Shown here: one piece after another, positions 10,471 through 19,549 of the stretch
How the letters are laid out: each line of letters starts with the position of its first letter
Position numbering within the stretch: position 1 is the first letter of the stretch
Assembly (NCBI RefSeq): GCF_001431525.1
Contig: NZ_LDJH01000026.1
Coordinates: forward strand, 1-64,000
DNA: 64,000 bases
Reading direction: 5' to 3'
From: Stenotrophomonas koreensis
Lineage (GTDB): Bacteria; Pseudomonadota; Gammaproteobacteria; Xanthomonadales; Xanthomonadaceae
Notes under the pieces: model-generated
What the model saw: the letters and a program-made list of their open reading frames with translations, nothing else
Told to the model about the DNA's origin: nothing
Databases searched by the model: none
Translations under genes and position numbers: made by a program

Positions 10471-10641
10471 TCAGTTCCAGCTCAGCACGACCTTGCCGGC
10501 CTTGCCGGCTTCCATCAGGTCGAAACCTTCCTGGAAGCGGTCGATAGGCAGCTGGTGGGTCATCACCTTGCCCAGCGGGAAGCCGGACAGTACCAGCTGG
10601 GTCATCTTGTACCAGGTCTCGTACATCTTGCGGCCGTAGAT
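10471..10641 (-). pseudogene. tdh (fragment): Stranded duplicate of the tdh 3' end
   Basis: Bases 10475-10641 are identical, base for base, to 12477-12643, the last about 55 codons of intact tdh ([15 protein letters not shown] ... KVVLSWN). The stop codon TGA is also kept (10471-10473). Beyond 10641 the similarity ends abruptly. No promoter or start makes it a gene: it is a recombination scar left when one effector module was added between the copies. Confidence 0.93.
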
Positions 10642-10726
10642 TCCGTATGGAGATCGTTGGAGTACGCAGTCCGCATTCACGATGCGCGCGCTCTTTTCGT
10701 GTAGGTTTGCATGAAAGATATTCCCG

Positions 10727-11311
10727 ATGAAGAGTCAGCCGATGCGCTTTACTTCGTTGCCGTTACCTTTATGTGGTGCTGTGTGCGTCGCTTCGTTGGT
10801 TGCTTGCTCCGGCTCTATCCCAGAGGCGCTGAGGCATGAAGTTGCTCAGCGCGGTGATGTCGCCGAAGATCATTCAATAGATGCAATGAGCAGGAGTGAC
10901 GCAGTGAATAACGAGTTCAGGGAGGCGCTTGAGTCGCTTAGCAAGATTCGATTTGGTGACTTGAGCGGAGTTCAAACGGCACTGGCGACAACCTTTAGCG
11001 ATGCTGAAAATGTTCACGGCTTGATAGTCAGGAAATCCGACAGGGGTGTGCTTGGCCGCACTGGCTTGCGGAATATCGAGTTGCGAGCCGGTGCTGAAAA
11101 TAGCGGCGCGCATGTTCTTCTCTTTTCGTTGGAAGCACCTGGCGCACCGTTTCGTGGAAGCGAATGGTCAGAAGCAATGCCCCACCCGCCGGATCCTGAT
11201 GCGAGAGGTTCTAAAGGATATTGGACTATGCAGATGAATGGTCGGAATGTCGTCCTGGGCTTGGACGAGGGCGAAACACATATCGTTCAAATTTCCATTA
11301 GCGATCGCTGA
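10727..11311 (+). CDS. Lipoprotein, candidate immunity protein of effector module B
   Basis: A 194-residue predicted lipoprotein: hydrophobic signal, lipobox LVAC (C27), then a Ser/Asp/Glu-rich linker. The body is homologous to the 8764-9315 product (VRKSDRG, NIELRAG, HVLLFSLEAPG, SEAMPHPPDP, SKGYW, THIVQISISDR). By eye it is clearly more diverged from its paralogue than the two effectors are from each other, as expected for cognate specificity. The start is ATG 10727 or ATG 10742; both keep the signal peptide. The effector gene begins 34 bases downstream. The immunity role is inferred. Confidence 0.58.
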   Translation: MKSQPMRFTSLPLPLCGAVCVASLVACSGSIPEALRHEVAQRGDVAEDHSIDAMSRSDAVNNEFREALESLSKIRFGDLSGVQTALATTFSDAENVHGLIVRKSDRGVLGRTGLRNIELRAGAENSGAHVLLFSLEAPGAPFRGSEWSEAMPHPPDPDARGSKGYWTMQMNGRNVVLGLDEGETHIVQISISDR

Positions 11312-11345
11312 CGGGTTTGGGCGGAAGCTGGCAGGGAGAGCCTGT

Positions 11346-12332
11346 GTGAGCACTTTTCATTCGGATGAAAATCCTTCTCCGGGAGGCAGCGCAAGCGCTG
11401 CATCTGCTCGGTCGACCGCCCGGGCTGCAACTCCGCTAGATGACCCGGCGGTTGCACCGCTATTGGCACAATCTGCAACTCTTCGAGCAGGTCTGGCTGT
11501 GTTGAATGCCGATGGCTATGCGGTGGAATGGGGTGCTGCGGGAAAGGGGGCTTATTACGATGCCCGTAATAGAAGGATAGTTGTTGATTCAAACGCTATG
11601 GGGGATGGTGGGCGGGTTGTTCGTTCTCTTTCTCATGAGCTGGGTCATCACAAGTTCAAAGAGCCTCAGGAATATAGCTCTCGCTCCGCTTACGTCCATC
11701 GGCAGTTTCGTAATGAAGGTGCGGCGACGTTGGAAAATTCGCTCGTTCGCGCTGAAATTCTTGCGGCGGGCGGACCTGATATAGGCGTGTCTGGCAGAAA
11801 TTCTGCGGCTTACGAGCGGATAACTGGAGAATATTTGGCAGGTCGTATCGATCGCGATTCCGCCTTGAATAGGATTGTTGGTGTCTTCGGGGCGGAGGTG
11901 CCGTCTACCGATCCTACGAAGAACTATCTTGATTATTACGGCGATCATTACGATGCCAAGATCGTTCCTTGGCTCAAAAGTATTGGGAAAATCCCGGAGC
12001 CTATTTCTGATGTTCAGTCCGATCTGGATCGAGGGCATCCCGCGGCTGGGATGTATGCATCCTTGCGTCGGCAATTTGCAGCTGAAGTGTCTGACGCCAC
12101 AGTGCTTGCTGTGGCGGTGAAGGCGCAGGAGTCAGGAATCAAGGCCGGAGATGCGGAGTTACGGATGCAGGGAGATAGGGTCTGGGTCTTTTCCAGCCAA
12201 ACCCCGGGCTTCCGATTACAGGCCGATTTCACAGTGCCTCCGTCTTCCGTGCAGGAGTCCCTGGAGCGCAGCGCGCAGTTGGATGGTCAGCAAGTTGCAC
12301 AGCAACAGATGCTGTCTGGTATTTCGCGTTGA
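11346..12332 (+). CDS. Putative antibacterial effector B: zinc metallopeptidase-like domain with XVIPCD-like C terminus
   Basis: A 328-residue paralogue of effector A. It has a Ser/Ala-rich N-terminal linker, then SLSHELGHHKF with HExxH at H97, E98 and H101, and NEGAA with E124 as likely third ligand. PSTDPTKNYLDYYGDHYD is shared word for word with A. The C-terminal region starts HPAAGMYASLRRQF and ends with VWVFSSQTPG, SLERSAQLD and a Gln-rich tail. I chose GTG 11346, which has GGGAGA 6 bases upstream and gives an N terminus comparable with A. The open frame extends to 11238, but that part overlaps the lipoprotein gene. Secretion by an X-type T4SS is inferred from the tail only. Confidence 0.6.
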   Translation: MSTFHSDENPSPGGSASAASARSTARAATPLDDPAVAPLLAQSATLRAGLAVLNADGYAVEWGAAGKGAYYDARNRRIVVDSNAMGDGGRVVRSLSHELGHHKFKEPQEYSSRSAYVHRQFRNEGAATLENSLVRAEILAAGGPDIGVSGRNSAAYERITGEYLAGRIDRDSALNRIVGVFGAEVPSTDPTKNYLDYYGDHYDAKIVPWLKSIGKIPEPISDVQSDLDRGHPAAGMYASLRRQFAAEVSDATVLAVAVKAQESGIKAGDAELRMQGDRVWVFSSQTPGFRLQADFTVPPSSVQESLERSAQLDGQQVAQQQMLSGISR

Positions 12333-12419
12333 GGTCAATCGCATTTGCAGGTCCAACATCCGGCGCGTCTCTGAAATGACGATATGCAGGCTGGGTTCGG
12401 GCCATCATTCCCCCTAACG

Positions 12420-12446
12420 ACAAAGGCGCCTTGCGGCGCCTTTGTT
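12420..12446. terminator. Bidirectional terminator between effector B and tdh
   Basis: ACAAAGGCGCC (12420-12430), loop TTGC, GGCGCCTTTGT (12435-12445). It serves converging effector B and tdh transcripts. Confidence 0.8.
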
Positions 12447-12472
12447 CTGTACTGCTGGATGATTCGATTCGA

Positions 12473-13507
12473 TCAATTCCAGCTCAGCACGACCTTGCCG
12501 GCCTTGCCGGCTTCCATCAGGTCGAAACCTTCCTGGAAGCGGTCGATAGGCAGCTGGTGGGTCATCACCTTGCCCAGCGGGAAGCCGGACAGTACCAGCT
12601 GGGTCATCTTGTACCAGGTCTCGTACATCTTGCGGCCGTAGATGCCCTGCACGGTCAGGCCCTTGAAGATGATCTTGTCCCAGTCACAGCCGGCGCCCTT
12701 GGGCATGATGCCGAGCATGGCGATCTTGCCGCCGTGGTACATGCAGTCGAGCATGTCGTTGAAGGCGTGCGGGTTGCCGCTCATTTCCAGGCCGACGTCG
12801 AAGCCTTCCATGTGCAGCTCGGCCATCACGTCCTTGAGCGAGGTGTTGGCGACGTTGACCACGCGGGTGGCGCCCATGTCGGCGGCCAGCTTCAGGCGGA
12901 AGTCGTTGACGTCGGTGACCACCACGTTGCGCGCACCGATGTGCTTGCAGATGCCGGCGGCGATGATGCCGATCGGGCCGGCGCCGGTGATCAGCACGTC
13001 CTCGCCGATCACGTTGAATTCCAGCGCGCAGTGGGCGGCATTGCCGTAGGGGTCGAAGAAGGCGGCCAGCTCGGACGGGATCTGGTCCGGGATCGGCCAC
13101 AGGTTGGTGGCCGGCATCACCATGTATTCGGCAAACGCGCCATTGACGTTGACGCCGATGCCCACCGTGTTCGGGCACAGGTGCTGGCGGCCGCCGCGGC
13201 AGTTGCGGCAGTGGCCGCAGACGATGTGGCCTTCGGCCGAGACGCGCTGGCCGATTTCATAGCCGGTCACTGCCGAGCCGAGGGCGGCGATGCGGCCGAC
13301 GAACTCGTGGCCGATGGTCAGGCCCGGCTTGATCGTGCGCTGGCTCCACTCGTCCCACAGGTAGATGTGCAGGTCGGTACCGCAGATGGCGGTCTTTTCC
13401 AGTTTGACCAGTACCTCGTTCGGGCCCGGGGTCGGGACCGGAACCTCTTCCAGCCAGATGCCCTTGGCTGCTTCGCGCTTGACCAGCGCTTTCATCATCT
13501 GTGCCAT
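12473..13507 (-). CDS. tdh: L-threonine 3-dehydrogenase
   Basis: An NAD-dependent, zinc-containing dehydrogenase that converts threonine to 2-amino-3-ketobutyrate, the substrate of Kbl. Visible motifs are the catalytic-zinc [12 protein letters not shown] and GHEFVG, the structural-zinc cysteines [15 protein letters not shown], and the Rossmann loop ITGAGPIGI. The length (about 344 residues) is normal. Several in-frame ATGs crowd the start (13495, 13498, 13507, 13516). The E. coli enzyme begins MKALSKL, which favours 13495-13507, and no clear ribosome site decides. The last 167 bases are duplicated exactly at 10475-10641. Confidence 0.96.
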   Translation of the reverse strand: MAQMMKALVKREAAKGIWLEEVPVPTPGPNEVLVKLEKTAICGTDLHIYLWDEWSQRTIKPGLTIGHEFVGRIAALGSAVTGYEIGQRVSAEGHIVCGHCRNCRGGRQHLCPNTVGIGVNVNGAFAEYMVMPATNLWPIPDQIPSELAAFFDPYGNAAHCALEFNVIGEDVLITGAGPIGIIAAGICKHIGARNVVVTDVNDFRLKLAADMGATRVVNVANTSLKDVMAELHMEGFDVGLEMSGNPHAFNDMLDCMYHGGKIAMLGIMPKGAGCDWDKIIFKGLTVQGIYGRKMYETWYKMTQLVLSGFPLGKVMTHQLPIDRFQEGFDLMEAGKAGKVVLSWN

Positions 13508-13668
13508 CGACGGCATACCACTTAAGGGAATGGGAGGGGGTCGATTATAAGCTTTCAGCTGCAACCAACGTGTTGCAGGACGGCATGGCCGGGCCAACGC
13601 ATGACACTGCGCCAAGCCCGCGCGCACGGCTACAATCGGGCACTTTCCTGATTTCCCGGAGCCGCCTG

Positions 13669-15834
13669 ATGCGTGCCAACCTGCTTGCCCTTTCTGTTCT
13701 TGCCGGCCTTGGCCTGGCCCCGCTGGCCACTGCTGCCGAAGGCATGTGGGTGCCACAGCAACTGCCGGAAATTGCCGGCCCGTTGAAGGCCGCGGGCCTG
13801 CAGCTGTCGGCCGAGCAGATTTCCGACCTGACCGGCAACCCGATGGGTGCGGTGGTCTCGCTGGGTGGCTGCACCGCCAGCTTTGTTTCCCCGCAGGGCC
13901 TGGTGGCAACCAACCACCACTGCGCCTATGGCGCCATCCAGCTCAATTCCACTGCCGGGAACAACCTGATCCGCGACGGCTTCTATGCCGACCGCCGGGA
14001 GCAGGAGCTCAGCGCCGGCCCGAATGCGCGCATTTATGTGCTCGACAAGATCACCGATGTCACCGCACAGGCCAAGGCGGCGATCGAGGCGGCAGGCAAG
14101 AATGGCCTGGCCCGCATGCAGGCACTGGAAACCTTTGAAAAGGAACAGATTGCCGCCTGCGAAACCGATCCCGGTTTCAACTGCCGCCTGTACAGCTTCT
14201 CCGGTGGCAACACCTACCGCCTGTTCAAGAACCTGGAAATCCGCGATGTGCGTCTGGCCTATGCGCCTCCGGGCAGCGTCGGCAAGTTCGGTGGCGACAT
14301 CGACAACTGGATGTGGCCGCGCCACACCGGCGATTTCGCCTTCTACCGCGCCTATGTCGGCAAGGACGGCAAGCCGGCCGCCTACAGCCAGGACAACGTG
14401 CCCTACCAGCCAAAGCACCACCTGCAGTTCGCCGACCAGCCGCTGGGCGCCGGTGATTTCGTGATGGTGGCCGGCTACCCGGGCCGCACCAACCGCTATG
14501 CGCTGGCCAGCGAATTCATCGACACCGCCGAGCACGCCTATCCGCTGACCATCAAGCACGTGGGCGAAGTGATCGCGCTGGTGGAAAAGGCCGGTGAGCA
14601 GAACCCGGACATCCAGGTCAAGTACGCCAACTCGATGGCCTCCTGGAACAACGTCACCAAGAACTACGCCGGCCAGCTGGAAGGCTTCGTGCGGATCAAT
14701 GCCGCTGCCACCAAGCAGGCCGAAGAAGCCGCCGTACTGGCCTGGCTCAAGGGCCAGGGGCGTACCGGCAAGGCCGCGCTGGACGCGCACGCGCAGCTGG
14801 TCGGCCATGGCCGCAGCGTCAGCAGCACCCGTGAGCGTGATTTCTTCGTCGGCCAGTTCAACAACACCCCGCTGGTTGCCTCGGCCATCACCCTGTACCG
14901 CCTGGCCATCGAAAAGGCCAAGCCCGATGCCGAACGTGAGCCGGGTTACCAGCAGCGCAACCTGGCCACCATCGAAGGCGGCCTGCGCCAGATGGACCGC
15001 CGCTACCACCCGGCGATGGATCAGCAGATCCAGGCCTATTGGCTGAACCAGTACGCCGCGCTGCCGGCCGAGCAGCGCAACAACCCGGTGCTGCAGCAGT
15101 GGCTGGGTGGCAATGATGCGGCAGCAGTCAATGCGCTGGTGGCCCGTCTGGGTGGCTCGCAGCTGGGCAGCCTGGAAGAACGCCTGAAGTGGTTTGCCGC
15201 CGACAAGGCCGCCTTCGAGGCCAGCACCGACCCGGCCATCCAGTACGCGGTGGCGGTGATGCCGTCGCTGCTGGAGCAGGAAAATGCGCGCAAGACCCGT
15301 GCCGGCGAGGCGCTGACCGCGCGTGCCACCTACCTGCAGGCGGTGGCCGATTACAAGGCCAGCCAGGGCCAGTTCGTGTATCCGGACGCCAACTCCTCGC
15401 TGCGCATCACTTTCGGCAACGTGATGGGCTATGCGCCGCGTGACGGCGTGGCCTATACCCCGTTCACCACGCTGGAAGGGGTGGTGGCCAAGGAAACCGG
15501 CGTTGATCCGTTCGATTCGCCCAAGGCCCTGCTCGATGCGGTGGCGGCCAAGCGCTACGGCGGCCTGGAAGATGCCCGCATCGGTTCGGTGCCGGTCAAC
15601 TACCTGTCCAACCTGGACATCACCGGGGGCAACTCCGGCTCGCCGGTGCTCGATGCCCATGGCAAGCTGGTCGGCCTGGCCTTTGATGGCAACTGGGAGT
15701 CGGTCAGCTCCAACTGGGTGTTCGATGAAGCCATGACCCGGATGATTTCCGTGGACAGCCGCTACATGCAGTGGATCATGCAGGAAGTCTATCCGGCACC
15801 GGCCCTGCTCAAGGAGCTGAACCTGGTCAAGTAA
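13669..15834 (+). CDS. S46-family dipeptidyl-peptidase (DPP7/DAP BII-like)
   Basis: A 721-residue periplasmic serine exopeptidase that releases dipeptides from peptide N termini. A signal peptide ending ATAA is followed by the catalytic elements of family S46: TNHHC (H83-H84), [11 protein letters not shown] (D222 in the GDF position) and GGNSGSP with the nucleophile S656. The residue 18 positions after that serine is glycine (AFDGNWE), not arginine. In this family Gly marks DPP7-type preference for hydrophobic P1 residues, and Arg marks Asp/Glu-specific DPP11. The start is ATG 13669; a longer open frame upstream only adds non-coding sequence before the signal peptide. A TACAAT -10-like box lies at 13631-13636. 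Confidence 0.93.
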   Translation: MRANLLALSVLAGLGLAPLATAAEGMWVPQQLPEIAGPLKAAGLQLSAEQISDLTGNPMGAVVSLGGCTASFVSPQGLVATNHHCAYGAIQLNSTAGNNLIRDGFYADRREQELSAGPNARIYVLDKITDVTAQAKAAIEAAGKNGLARMQALETFEKEQIAACETDPGFNCRLYSFSGGNTYRLFKNLEIRDVRLAYAPPGSVGKFGGDIDNWMWPRHTGDFAFYRAYVGKDGKPAAYSQDNVPYQPKHHLQFADQPLGAGDFVMVAGYPGRTNRYALASEFIDTAEHAYPLTIKHVGEVIALVEKAGEQNPDIQVKYANSMASWNNVTKNYAGQLEGFVRINAAATKQAEEAAVLAWLKGQGRTGKAALDAHAQLVGHGRSVSSTRERDFFVGQFNNTPLVASAITLYRLAIEKAKPDAEREPGYQQRNLATIEGGLRQMDRRYHPAMDQQIQAYWLNQYAALPAEQRNNPVLQQWLGGNDAAAVNALVARLGGSQLGSLEERLKWFAADKAAFEASTDPAIQYAVAVMPSLLEQENARKTRAGEALTARATYLQAVADYKASQGQFVYPDANSSLRITFGNVMGYAPRDGVAYTPFTTLEGVVAKETGVDPFDSPKALLDAVAAKRYGGLEDARIGSVPVNYLSNLDITGGNSGSPVLDAHGKLVGLAFDGNWESVSSNWVFDEAMTRMISVDSRYMQWIMQEVYPAPALLKELNLVK

Positions 15835-15858
15835 GCCTGGCCTGCGCTGCAAGACAAT

Positions 15859-15897
15859 CAACGGCCGGCAGGTAACATCCTGCCGGCCGTTGTTGTG
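15859..15897 (+). terminator. Terminator hairpin after the S46 peptidase
   Basis: CAACGGCCGGCAGG, loop TAACAT, CCTGCCGGCCGTTG (15879-15892), followed by TTGTG. A 14-bp perfect stem with a weak T-tract. Confidence 0.7.
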
Positions 15898-16022
15898 TGG
15901 GGGCTTGATGACGGTTACCTACGACACGGTTGCGTAGCGGCGAGGTGGCGAGCGGGTATGATGCCGGCACCGCGCGGCGTTGCCGTCGCGGTGTTTTCAC
16001 TCCCCACTGGAACTTACGCTGC

Positions 16023-16667
16023 ATGCGCATCCTGCTTGCCCGCCATGGCGAAACGCCGTGGAACGCCGAAGGCCGCTACCAAGGCCAGATCGACATCCCG
16101 CTGTCTCCCGTTGGCCAGGCCCAGGCCGCGGCGCTGGGCGCCCGCCTGGCCGATCTGCCGATTACCCGTGCGGTGGCTTCGCCGCTGCTGCGCGCGCAGG
16201 CCACCGCCAAGGCGGCACTCGGCCCGGCGCGTGAAGCCATGCTGCTCACCGATGCCGACCTGCAGGAAATTGCCCACGGCGAGTGGGAGGGCCTGTTGGC
16301 CAGTGAAATCCACGAAAAGGACCCCTCACGGCTGAAAGCCTGGCGTGAGGAGCCGGACACGGTACTGATGCCCGGCGGTGAATCCCTGCGTCAGGTGCTG
16401 GAGCGTTCCTGGCGGGGATTGGCCAAGGCGACCGAGGGCCTGGGCCAGGACGATACCCTGCTGGTTGTCGCCCATGACGCGGTCAACCGGGTGATCCTGT
16501 GCAAGGTGCTGGGCCTGCCGCTGAGCAAGCTGTGGACCTTCCGCCAGGCGCCGACCACGCTGAACCTGCTTGAAGGGCCGGATGTGGAGCAGCTGGAGCT
16601 GGTACGGCTCAACGACTGCGCCCACCACACCCCGTTCTTCGGCGAAGCCAGGCACCGCGCGCTGTAA
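16023..16667 (+). CDS. Histidine phosphatase family protein (phosphoglycerate mutase-like)
   Basis: A 214-residue phosphatase/mutase of the branch-1 histidine phosphatase superfamily. It begins directly with the catalytic motif LLARHGETPWN, whose histidine (H8) takes the phosphate. The second catalytic segment is VVAHDAVNR, and the acidic EIAHGEWEG segment is also present. Annotation pipelines often call such proteins GpmB or CobC; the substrate cannot be assigned from sequence, and no cobalamin genes are near. ATG 16023 places the motif at the N terminus as in relatives. Confidence 0.88.
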   Translation: MRILLARHGETPWNAEGRYQGQIDIPLSPVGQAQAAALGARLADLPITRAVASPLLRAQATAKAALGPAREAMLLTDADLQEIAHGEWEGLLASEIHEKDPSRLKAWREEPDTVLMPGGESLRQVLERSWRGLAKATEGLGQDDTLLVVAHDAVNRVILCKVLGLPLSKLWTFRQAPTTLNLLEGPDVEQLELVRLNDCAHHTPFFGEARHRAL

Positions 16668-16746
16668 CCAGCCCCGGTGCTGCCGCTACGGCGCGGATGC
16701 AGTGGCGGATCTGCCGCCCGGTCACCGGCCCTGCGCAGGCGTTTTG

Positions 16747-17013
16747 ATGCGTGGCGGGTGGCAGGTAGCGCTGTTGTCCGCTGCTGTGCTGGCCGGTTCC
16801 AACGCCGTGGCGCAGGCAGCGGACCATCCGTTGCGTCCGCTGGTCTACCCGCCGGCGCTGCGGGCGAAGAACATCGGTGGCCAGGTCATCCTGCGCGTCC
16901 AGCGTGATGCGCAGGGTCGCCTCCGGGATGTCCAGGTCGAGCGCAGCTCCGGCCATCCGGAACAGGACCAACAGCACCCGCGCGTTGCCGGGCAGCCAGG
17001 CCGGCTGCCCTGA
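16747..17013 (+). CDS. Truncated TonB C-terminal-domain-like secreted protein
   Basis: An 88-residue product with a signal peptide (LLSAAVLAGSNAVAQA), followed by the first half of a TonB C-terminal domain: YPPALRAKNIGGQVILRVQRDAQGRL and VQVERSSGHPE. In intact family members this continues with the LDxAAL...WRF part. Here the frame goes into an unrelated Gln/Pro-rich tail and stops. It lacks the membrane anchor and Pro-rich spacer of full TonB. It may be a decayed gene, a frameshifted one or a minimal periplasmic family member; the alternative frames after 16960 do not restore the motif by eye. Confidence 0.45.
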   Translation: MRGGWQVALLSAAVLAGSNAVAQAADHPLRPLVYPPALRAKNIGGQVILRVQRDAQGRLRDVQVERSSGHPEQDQQHPRVAGQPGRLP

Positions 17014-17151
17014 CGGCCTGCGTGGACAGGGAGGGGCTGCCTGAACGGCGTGGCGAAGCCAGCGGGCGGGCCCTGTAGAATGGCGCCCCCCGACGCCTGC
17101 ATGCGTCACGCCCGGACCCGAGGGCGCTACCTGTCAGTGAGGCACTGTTGC

Positions 17152-18423
17152 ATGTCCCAGCCCGTTCCGACCACGCTCGCCGCCTGGCTCCAGTTCATCG
17201 AACAGCAACACCCGGCCAGCATCGCACTGGGCCTGGAGCGTGTACGCGAGGTGGCCGCCCGCCTGCAGCTGGACAAGCCGGGCAAGCGGGTGATCGTGGT
17301 GGCCGGCACCAATGGCAAGGGCTCCACGGTGGCGTTCATTGAAGCCATTGCCCATGCGGCCGGCTGGAAGGTCGGTGCCTATACCTCGCCGCACCTGGAG
17401 CGTTACAGCGAGCGCGTCCGCATTGCCGGGGTGGAAGTGGAGGATGCGGCGCTGGTGGAGGCGTTCGCTGCCATCGAGGCTGCGCGCGGTGACACTGCGC
17501 TGACCTATTTTGAATACGGCACGCTGGCGGCACTGTGGCTGTTCCAGCGCGCCGGGCTGGACCTGACCGTGCTGGAAGTGGGCATGGGCGGGCGGCTGGA
17601 TGCGGTGAACATCGTCGATGCCGATGTGGCGGTCATCACCAGCGTAGATGTCGACCACCAGGCCTTCCTCGGCGATGACCGCGAGAGCATCGGGGCGGAA
17701 AAGGCCGGGGTGATCCGTGGCTGGAAGCCGGTGGTCTGCGGCGAGATCGACCCGCCATCCAGCGTGCTGCGGCGGGCCTACCAGCTCGGCGCCAATGCCT
17801 TGCGTTTTGGCAGCGACTTCTTTGCCGAGGTGATCGACGATCGCCGTTGGCGCTGGCGCGATGTCGGCCTGCGGATGGAGCTGCCGATGCCGGCGCTGGT
17901 CGGGCCGATGCAGCTGGCCAATGCCGCCAGTGCGATTGCCGCGCTGCGTGCGCTGGACCGGCGGGTGCCCCGCACGGCGTGGGCGCAAGGCATTGCCGCG
18001 GCACGCAACCCGGGGCGGATGGAGGTGTTTGCGCACAAAGGCATCGATGTGCTGCTGGATGTCGGCCACAACCCGCATGCGGCCAGGGCGGTCGCACGCA
18101 CCCTGGCCAGCCGTCCGTGCACCGGCAAGACCCATGTGCTGCTGGCGATGCTGGCCGACAAGGATGCCGCGCAGGTGGCCGGCGTGCTGCAGGAGCATGC
18201 CACCAGCTGGTGGCTGGCGGGGCTGGCCGGCGAACGCGGCCGCAGCGCGCAGGAGCTGGCCGCGGCACTGGCCGGGCAGGGCATTGAAGGCCGCACTTAT
18301 CCCGATGTGGCCGCAGCCCTGGCCGCGGTGCTGGAACAGGCCATGCCCGGTGACCGGGTGCTGGTCACCGGCTCGTTCCTGACCGTCGCCGCTGCCCGTC
18401 GTTGCCTGCTGCCTGCCGGCTGA
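17152..18423 (+). CDS. folC: Bifunctional folylpolyglutamate / dihydrofolate synthase
   Basis: A 423-residue ATP-dependent ligase that adds glutamate to dihydropteroate and folates. The P-loop AGTNGKGST comes early (about residue 49), then SPHLERYSERVRI, the Mg-binding segment EVGMGGRLDAVN, SVDVDHQAFLG and the C-terminal LLDVGHNPHAARA. The ATG at 17152 follows GTGAGG at about 10 bases. The downstream order folC-dedD-cvpA-purF is the classic gammaproteobacterial arrangement. Confidence 0.96.
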   Translation: MSQPVPTTLAAWLQFIEQQHPASIALGLERVREVAARLQLDKPGKRVIVVAGTNGKGSTVAFIEAIAHAAGWKVGAYTSPHLERYSERVRIAGVEVEDAALVEAFAAIEAARGDTALTYFEYGTLAALWLFQRAGLDLTVLEVGMGGRLDAVNIVDADVAVITSVDVDHQAFLGDDRESIGAEKAGVIRGWKPVVCGEIDPPSSVLRRAYQLGANALRFGSDFFAEVIDDRRWRWRDVGLRMELPMPALVGPMQLANAASAIAALRALDRRVPRTAWAQGIAAARNPGRMEVFAHKGIDVLLDVGHNPHAARAVARTLASRPCTGKTHVLLAMLADKDAAQVAGVLQEHATSWWLAGLAGERGRSAQELAAALAGQGIEGRTYPDVAAALAAVLEQAMPGDRVLVTGSFLTVAAARRCLLPAG

Positions 18424-18484
18424 GCCAACCCGGCGGCGGCCTGCGCCTATAATCGACCCTTCTTCACGCTCGAGCCGGATCCAC

Positions 18485-19483
18485 GTGGACAACTCCCTCA
18501 AGCAACGCCTGATTGGTGCCGCCGTGCTGGTGGCGTTGGCGGTCATTTTCCTGCCGATGCTGATCAAGGGGCCAACAACCGATACCGGGGCTGAGGATAT
18601 TTCCCTGCGTGCGCCCGATGCCCCCGGCGATGGCCGGATGCAGACCCGCGAACTGCCACTGGTGGTGCCGGCGGCACGCAGCGGTGAGTCGGTCAGCGGG
18701 ATGCCGGCAGCCATTGTCGGCGGCGAACCGGCCGCACCGGCGGCGGTTACGCCGGCGCATGCCGCTGCTGGCGACTTTGCGGTCAATTACGGTGCCTATG
18801 CCAATGCCGATGATGCGCAGACCGTGATCGCCAGCCTGGCCAAGGCCGGCTTCAGTGCCTTCAGTGAGCCGACCACGATCAACCAGCAGCCGGCCTGGCG
18901 GGTGCGTATCGGCCCGTTTGCCGACCGTGCGGCGGCTGAATCGGCGCGCCTGCGTGCCGCGGCCCTGCGTGCCGATGTCAGCCCGCAGGTGGTGGTGCTC
19001 GATGGCCAGGGTGGTGAGCAGCAGGCGGCGGTGGCCGCCGCGCCTTCGCCGGCGCCAGCCGTTGCCCCGGCCGCAGCCGCCACCACCCAGGCCGCCGTGC
19101 CCGCCGCCCCTCCGTCCACACCGCCGCGGCCCAGCGTCCCGGCGGCCAATGCGCCGGCGACGACCCCGGCGCCCAAGCCGGCTGCCACGGTGGCCAAGCC
19201 GCAACCCGCACCGGCCCCGTCGACGCCCCGGGCGCCGGCCGCCAGTGCCGTGGGCTGGGTGGTGCAGCTGGGGGCGTTCTCCAATGCCGCCGAGGCCGAA
19301 GCACTGCGCGAGCGGATGCACGCTGCTGGTTTCAGCGCGTTTGTCGAGCAGGTGCCGACCGATCGGGGCAGCCTGAGCCGGGTGCGGGTCGGGCCGGTGG
19401 CCAGCCGCGAGGCGGCCGAGCAGTTGAAGGCACAGCTGGCTGCGCGCACCGGCAGCAGCGGCATGGTGCGTCAGCACCCTTGA
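18485..19483 (+). CDS. dedD: SPOR-domain cell-division protein, DedD-like, with two SPOR repeats
   Basis: A 332-residue bitopic inner-membrane protein. A short cytoplasmic start (MDNSLKQRL) is followed by one membrane helix (about 10-28, GAAVLVALAVIFLPMLI). The periplasmic part carries two SPOR-type peptidoglycan-binding repeats (VNYGAYANADDAQTVI... and VQLGAFSNAAEAEAL...). An Ala/Pro-rich spacer of about 80 residues separates them. E. coli DedD has one SPOR domain, so the double arrangement and long spacer are notable. The start is GTG 18485. The position after folC and before cvpA matches dedD. Confidence 0.88.
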   Translation: MDNSLKQRLIGAAVLVALAVIFLPMLIKGPTTDTGAEDISLRAPDAPGDGRMQTRELPLVVPAARSGESVSGMPAAIVGGEPAAPAAVTPAHAAAGDFAVNYGAYANADDAQTVIASLAKAGFSAFSEPTTINQQPAWRVRIGPFADRAAAESARLRAAALRADVSPQVVVLDGQGGEQQAAVAAAPSPAPAVAPAAAATTQAAVPAAPPSTPPRPSVPAANAPATTPAPKPAATVAKPQPAPAPSTPRAPAASAVGWVVQLGAFSNAAEAEALRERMHAAGFSAFVEQVPTDRGSLSRVRVGPVASREAAEQLKAQLAARTGSSGMVRQHP

Positions 19484-19549
19484 TGATGCCCATCCGAGTC
19501 CTGGCGCAGGGGGCGCCTGCTCATACCCCTCGCCATGGAGGCAGGAAGC

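Noticed and set aside
10471-10680. Small minus-strand open frame ending like Tdh
   Set aside because: Not a gene. It is the duplicated tdh 3' end with a chance upstream start; recorded as a pseudogene.
11238-11345. N-terminal extension of effector B back to 11238
   Set aside because: It overlaps the lipoprotein coding region; GTG 11346 has a good ribosome site and matches effector A in layout.
13630-15861. 743-residue minus-strand open frame
   Set aside because: Antisense shadow of the S46 peptidase gene caused by high GC; motif-free and His/Gly/Arg-rich translation.
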